Of a stretch of 64,000 bases of DNA, positions 62,243-64,000 are shown one piece after another; the stretch's first letter is position 1, and the number at the start of each line of letters is the position of its first letter. The position numbers and the translations under genes were made by a program. Source of the stretch: Armillaria gallica (Eukaryota > Basidiomycota > Agaricomycetes > Agaricales > Physalacriaceae); NCBI GenBank assembly GCA_037576215.1, contig JBANDB010000005.1:4216001-4280000 (forward strand), written 5' to 3'. Below the pieces are notes generated by a model that was given only the letters and a program-made list of their open reading frames with translations, made no database searches and was not told where the DNA came from.

Positions 62243-64000
62243 ATGGCAGAGTTCGTTCACAGATCCGAGTCTACGCGCCCTGCCCGCTCTTATCATCCAT
62301 ACCCTCGAGATCCTATTGATATTGGTGAGTCTTACGCGTATGAAATTCGGTCGTGAAAATTTATCTTACTTCTCAGCAGAGCCTCGTAGGCCCATAAAGT
62401 ACATTCACCAGCTCTTGAATCATGACTCGGGGCCTCTTCTGGCGGTGCCTAGCCAAGGTATAGTTCAGCGCGAACCGTCTTCTTCTCCGTTGCTATCACC
62501 TGTACCCGTGAGCTCATCGGAGGATGAATCCGACGATGAGGACGAGTACGATGATTACGACGAAGACGAAGACGAAGACGAAGACGGCTCTGTCGCGTAC
62601 GAAGAGATTCTCTGTGAAAGTACCGTGCTGCGGAGCTCTTCCTTCGACCGGAGTAGAGGTGAGGTCGATGTTCTACATGCCGTCAGAGCAAGCACGTCTT
62701 TACGATCTGTTGCAAATGGCTTGCAATCTTTTCTGGGTGAGACGTTAGCGCCGGTTATCCGAGCGTCTAGCAGCCGACTCCATCATTATGATGCTGATTC
62801 TGAGTCGGCGACGTCTATTTCGAGTCACCCAGAACGGGTCCGAGATTCTCGGACACGTAATGATATCAGCAGGGACCCTTACATCGTCCTCTTCTACGGA
62901 GACGAAGAAGAATCCAGCCAAGACAGCTACCTGGTTGAGGAGGTCACCAGTGAATTTCTGGAAATTCAGGACAACCAAGTAGTACTTCGAATGGGTGAGA
63001 TTTTCGGATACAATCTCAAATGTTTACCCGTGCTGATCTTCTTGAAATAGAACAACTACTCGACTGGTGGTTGACCCTGTGGGCCCCGGACGGGTCTACT
63101 TCATTCTCTCACAGGATGATAGATTTCCTTCGTTTCGTCCGTCGACATCAAAAAGTCCACTTTTCGACAAACTCATACCCCGCGTATTACAAGAGCTGCT
63201 GGAGGGAGGTTCGACCGCTAGGTACGCATACCGCGTACTCTAATGGGGTTCCGCATCTTCGAACCGACTGCCCTTGGAACGTGCGCCCTGCAAACGCTAC
63301 ACATATCGCTACTCGCGATGCCTGCCACCGATGGCAGATAGACGCACATAATAGCGACATTTTTGTGGTTTTTGCGGTGGCCGAGATACCTAGACTTTCG
63401 GTGAGTGAAATTAGACAACCGGCCGTGTTTGAACGTTTGCTCACATAGTGAGTATCTAGTCTCCTTCCGTTCAGCCGTACCAGGCCCCAGCAATATCAGT
63501 GAGTTATTATTGAAGCAACCTTTGAATACCATGTTGATGCTTCCAGGCCAAACAAGAAGATCCTCATAATGCGTTTTACGTAGTGCCCCCAGAGACGCGC
63601 TCTTTTCTGTATACCTCGACCTCACTTCGACCTCCAGCGACAGCGTCGTGGATACGCAGCTACCACAATCCACCGCCCCGTCATACTTGGGATACAGAGT
63701 TCGCCGACTTGGCTCTCATTTTGCGCAAGCTTCAAAGCGACCATACACGACTTGCTACAAACATTACGCTATCGTGTGGTTCCAGCATGAGATGTGTAAA
63801 GCGATGGGTTTACAGGCGATCTACGGATCCCAAGGCGGCATGGATGATGTCGCTGACTGGCTTACCGAACAGAAGCAAGCAGGAATCAAGCTGCTAGGCG
63901 TCAAGCGATCAACCATTCAAAACTGGAAAGCCAAAGTTTATTCCAACACCGAGAGCTTGTATGTGAAGTTCAAGTCTTTCATAGAAAAGGGAGGTCGGAT
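62243..64000 (+). CDS. acidic protein of unknown function, 3' incomplete
   Basis: The gene starts at ATG 62243 (MAEFVHRSESTRPARSYHPY). Exon 1 ends at 62324 before GTGAGT. Exon 2 (62377-62994) reads PRRPIKYIHQLLNHDSGPLL, a serine-proline linker, a run of about 22 mostly Asp/Glu residues, then VRASTSLRSVANGLQSFLGE and DPYIVLFYGDEEE. A third exon opens at 63051 (QLLDWWLTLWAPDG), but from about 63220 on two frames stay open and I could not choose the splice pattern. Near the window edge one frame reads FQHEMCKAMGLQAIYGSQGG, which looks coding. I do not recognise the family. The 3' end lies outside the window. Confidence 0.5.

Noticed and set aside
62524..62748. Separate threonine/lysine-rich small protein
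   Set aside because: It is a shadow frame of the Asp/Glu-rich tract of the gene starting at 62243.

Overview
This window looks like nuclear DNA of a filamentous basidiomycete, probably an Agaricomycete. Genes are split by many short GT-AG introns of about 45-60 nt. The protein families are typical of mushroom genomes: DUF6533 and DUF6534 multi-pass membrane proteins, a basidiomycete-type HET-domain protein, an F-box protein, a patatin-like lipase and a TFIIIC triple-barrel subunit. All gene models were assembled by hand from reading frames, splice signals and remembered family motifs. No similarity search was run.

Layout. Positions 1 to about 52,200 form a rearranged, repeat-rich accessory region. 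Its backbone is a cassette of about 4.9 kb, present six times in the same orientation. Each cassette holds, on the minus strand, a DUF6533-type gene (higher coordinates) and a DUF6534-type gene (lower coordinates). DUF6534 copies lie at 1-434 (cut by the window edge), 7553-9199, 14610-16171, 27252-28930, 36603-38291 and 47421-49033. DUF6533 copies lie at 1753-2641, 10352-11356, 17536-17911 (fragment), 30768-31343 (chimeric), 39175-40217 and 49931-50968. I could read only three of these as intact: the DUF6534 gene at 47421-49033 and the DUF6533 genes at 10352-11356 and 39175-40217. The others carry frameshifts, stops or truncations.

The spaces between cassettes hold a shuffled set of other material: peroxiredoxin relics, a TFIIIC subunit, a patatin-like lipase plus a second fragment of one, a MARVEL-domain gene, an F-box pseudogene, a HET-domain pseudogene, and one intact histone H4 gene at 44262-44732. 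Seven non-autonomous DNA transposons can be delimited by terminal inverted repeats and target-site duplications. Several could be delimited exactly because they interrupt one cassette copy while another copy keeps the empty site.

From about 52,460 to the right edge the character changes to ordinary single-copy genes: a Prp43-type DEAH-box helicase, a GH28 pectinase, the proteasome beta-7 (Pre4) subunit, a single-pass membrane protein with a PPPY tail motif, and the 5' part of an unidentified acidic protein. These are housekeeping or secretory genes with no evident joint pathway.

Main points of interest: the co-duplicated pair of two membrane-protein families; a chimeric gene in which the first codons of a TFIIIC gene are spliced in frame to a DUF6533 gene; one transposon nested in another; and a HET gene cut off by a cassette. 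Single-base frameshifts in otherwise conserved genes (helicase, TFIIIC, patatin) could be assembly errors, so pseudogene calls that rest on one indel should be read with caution.
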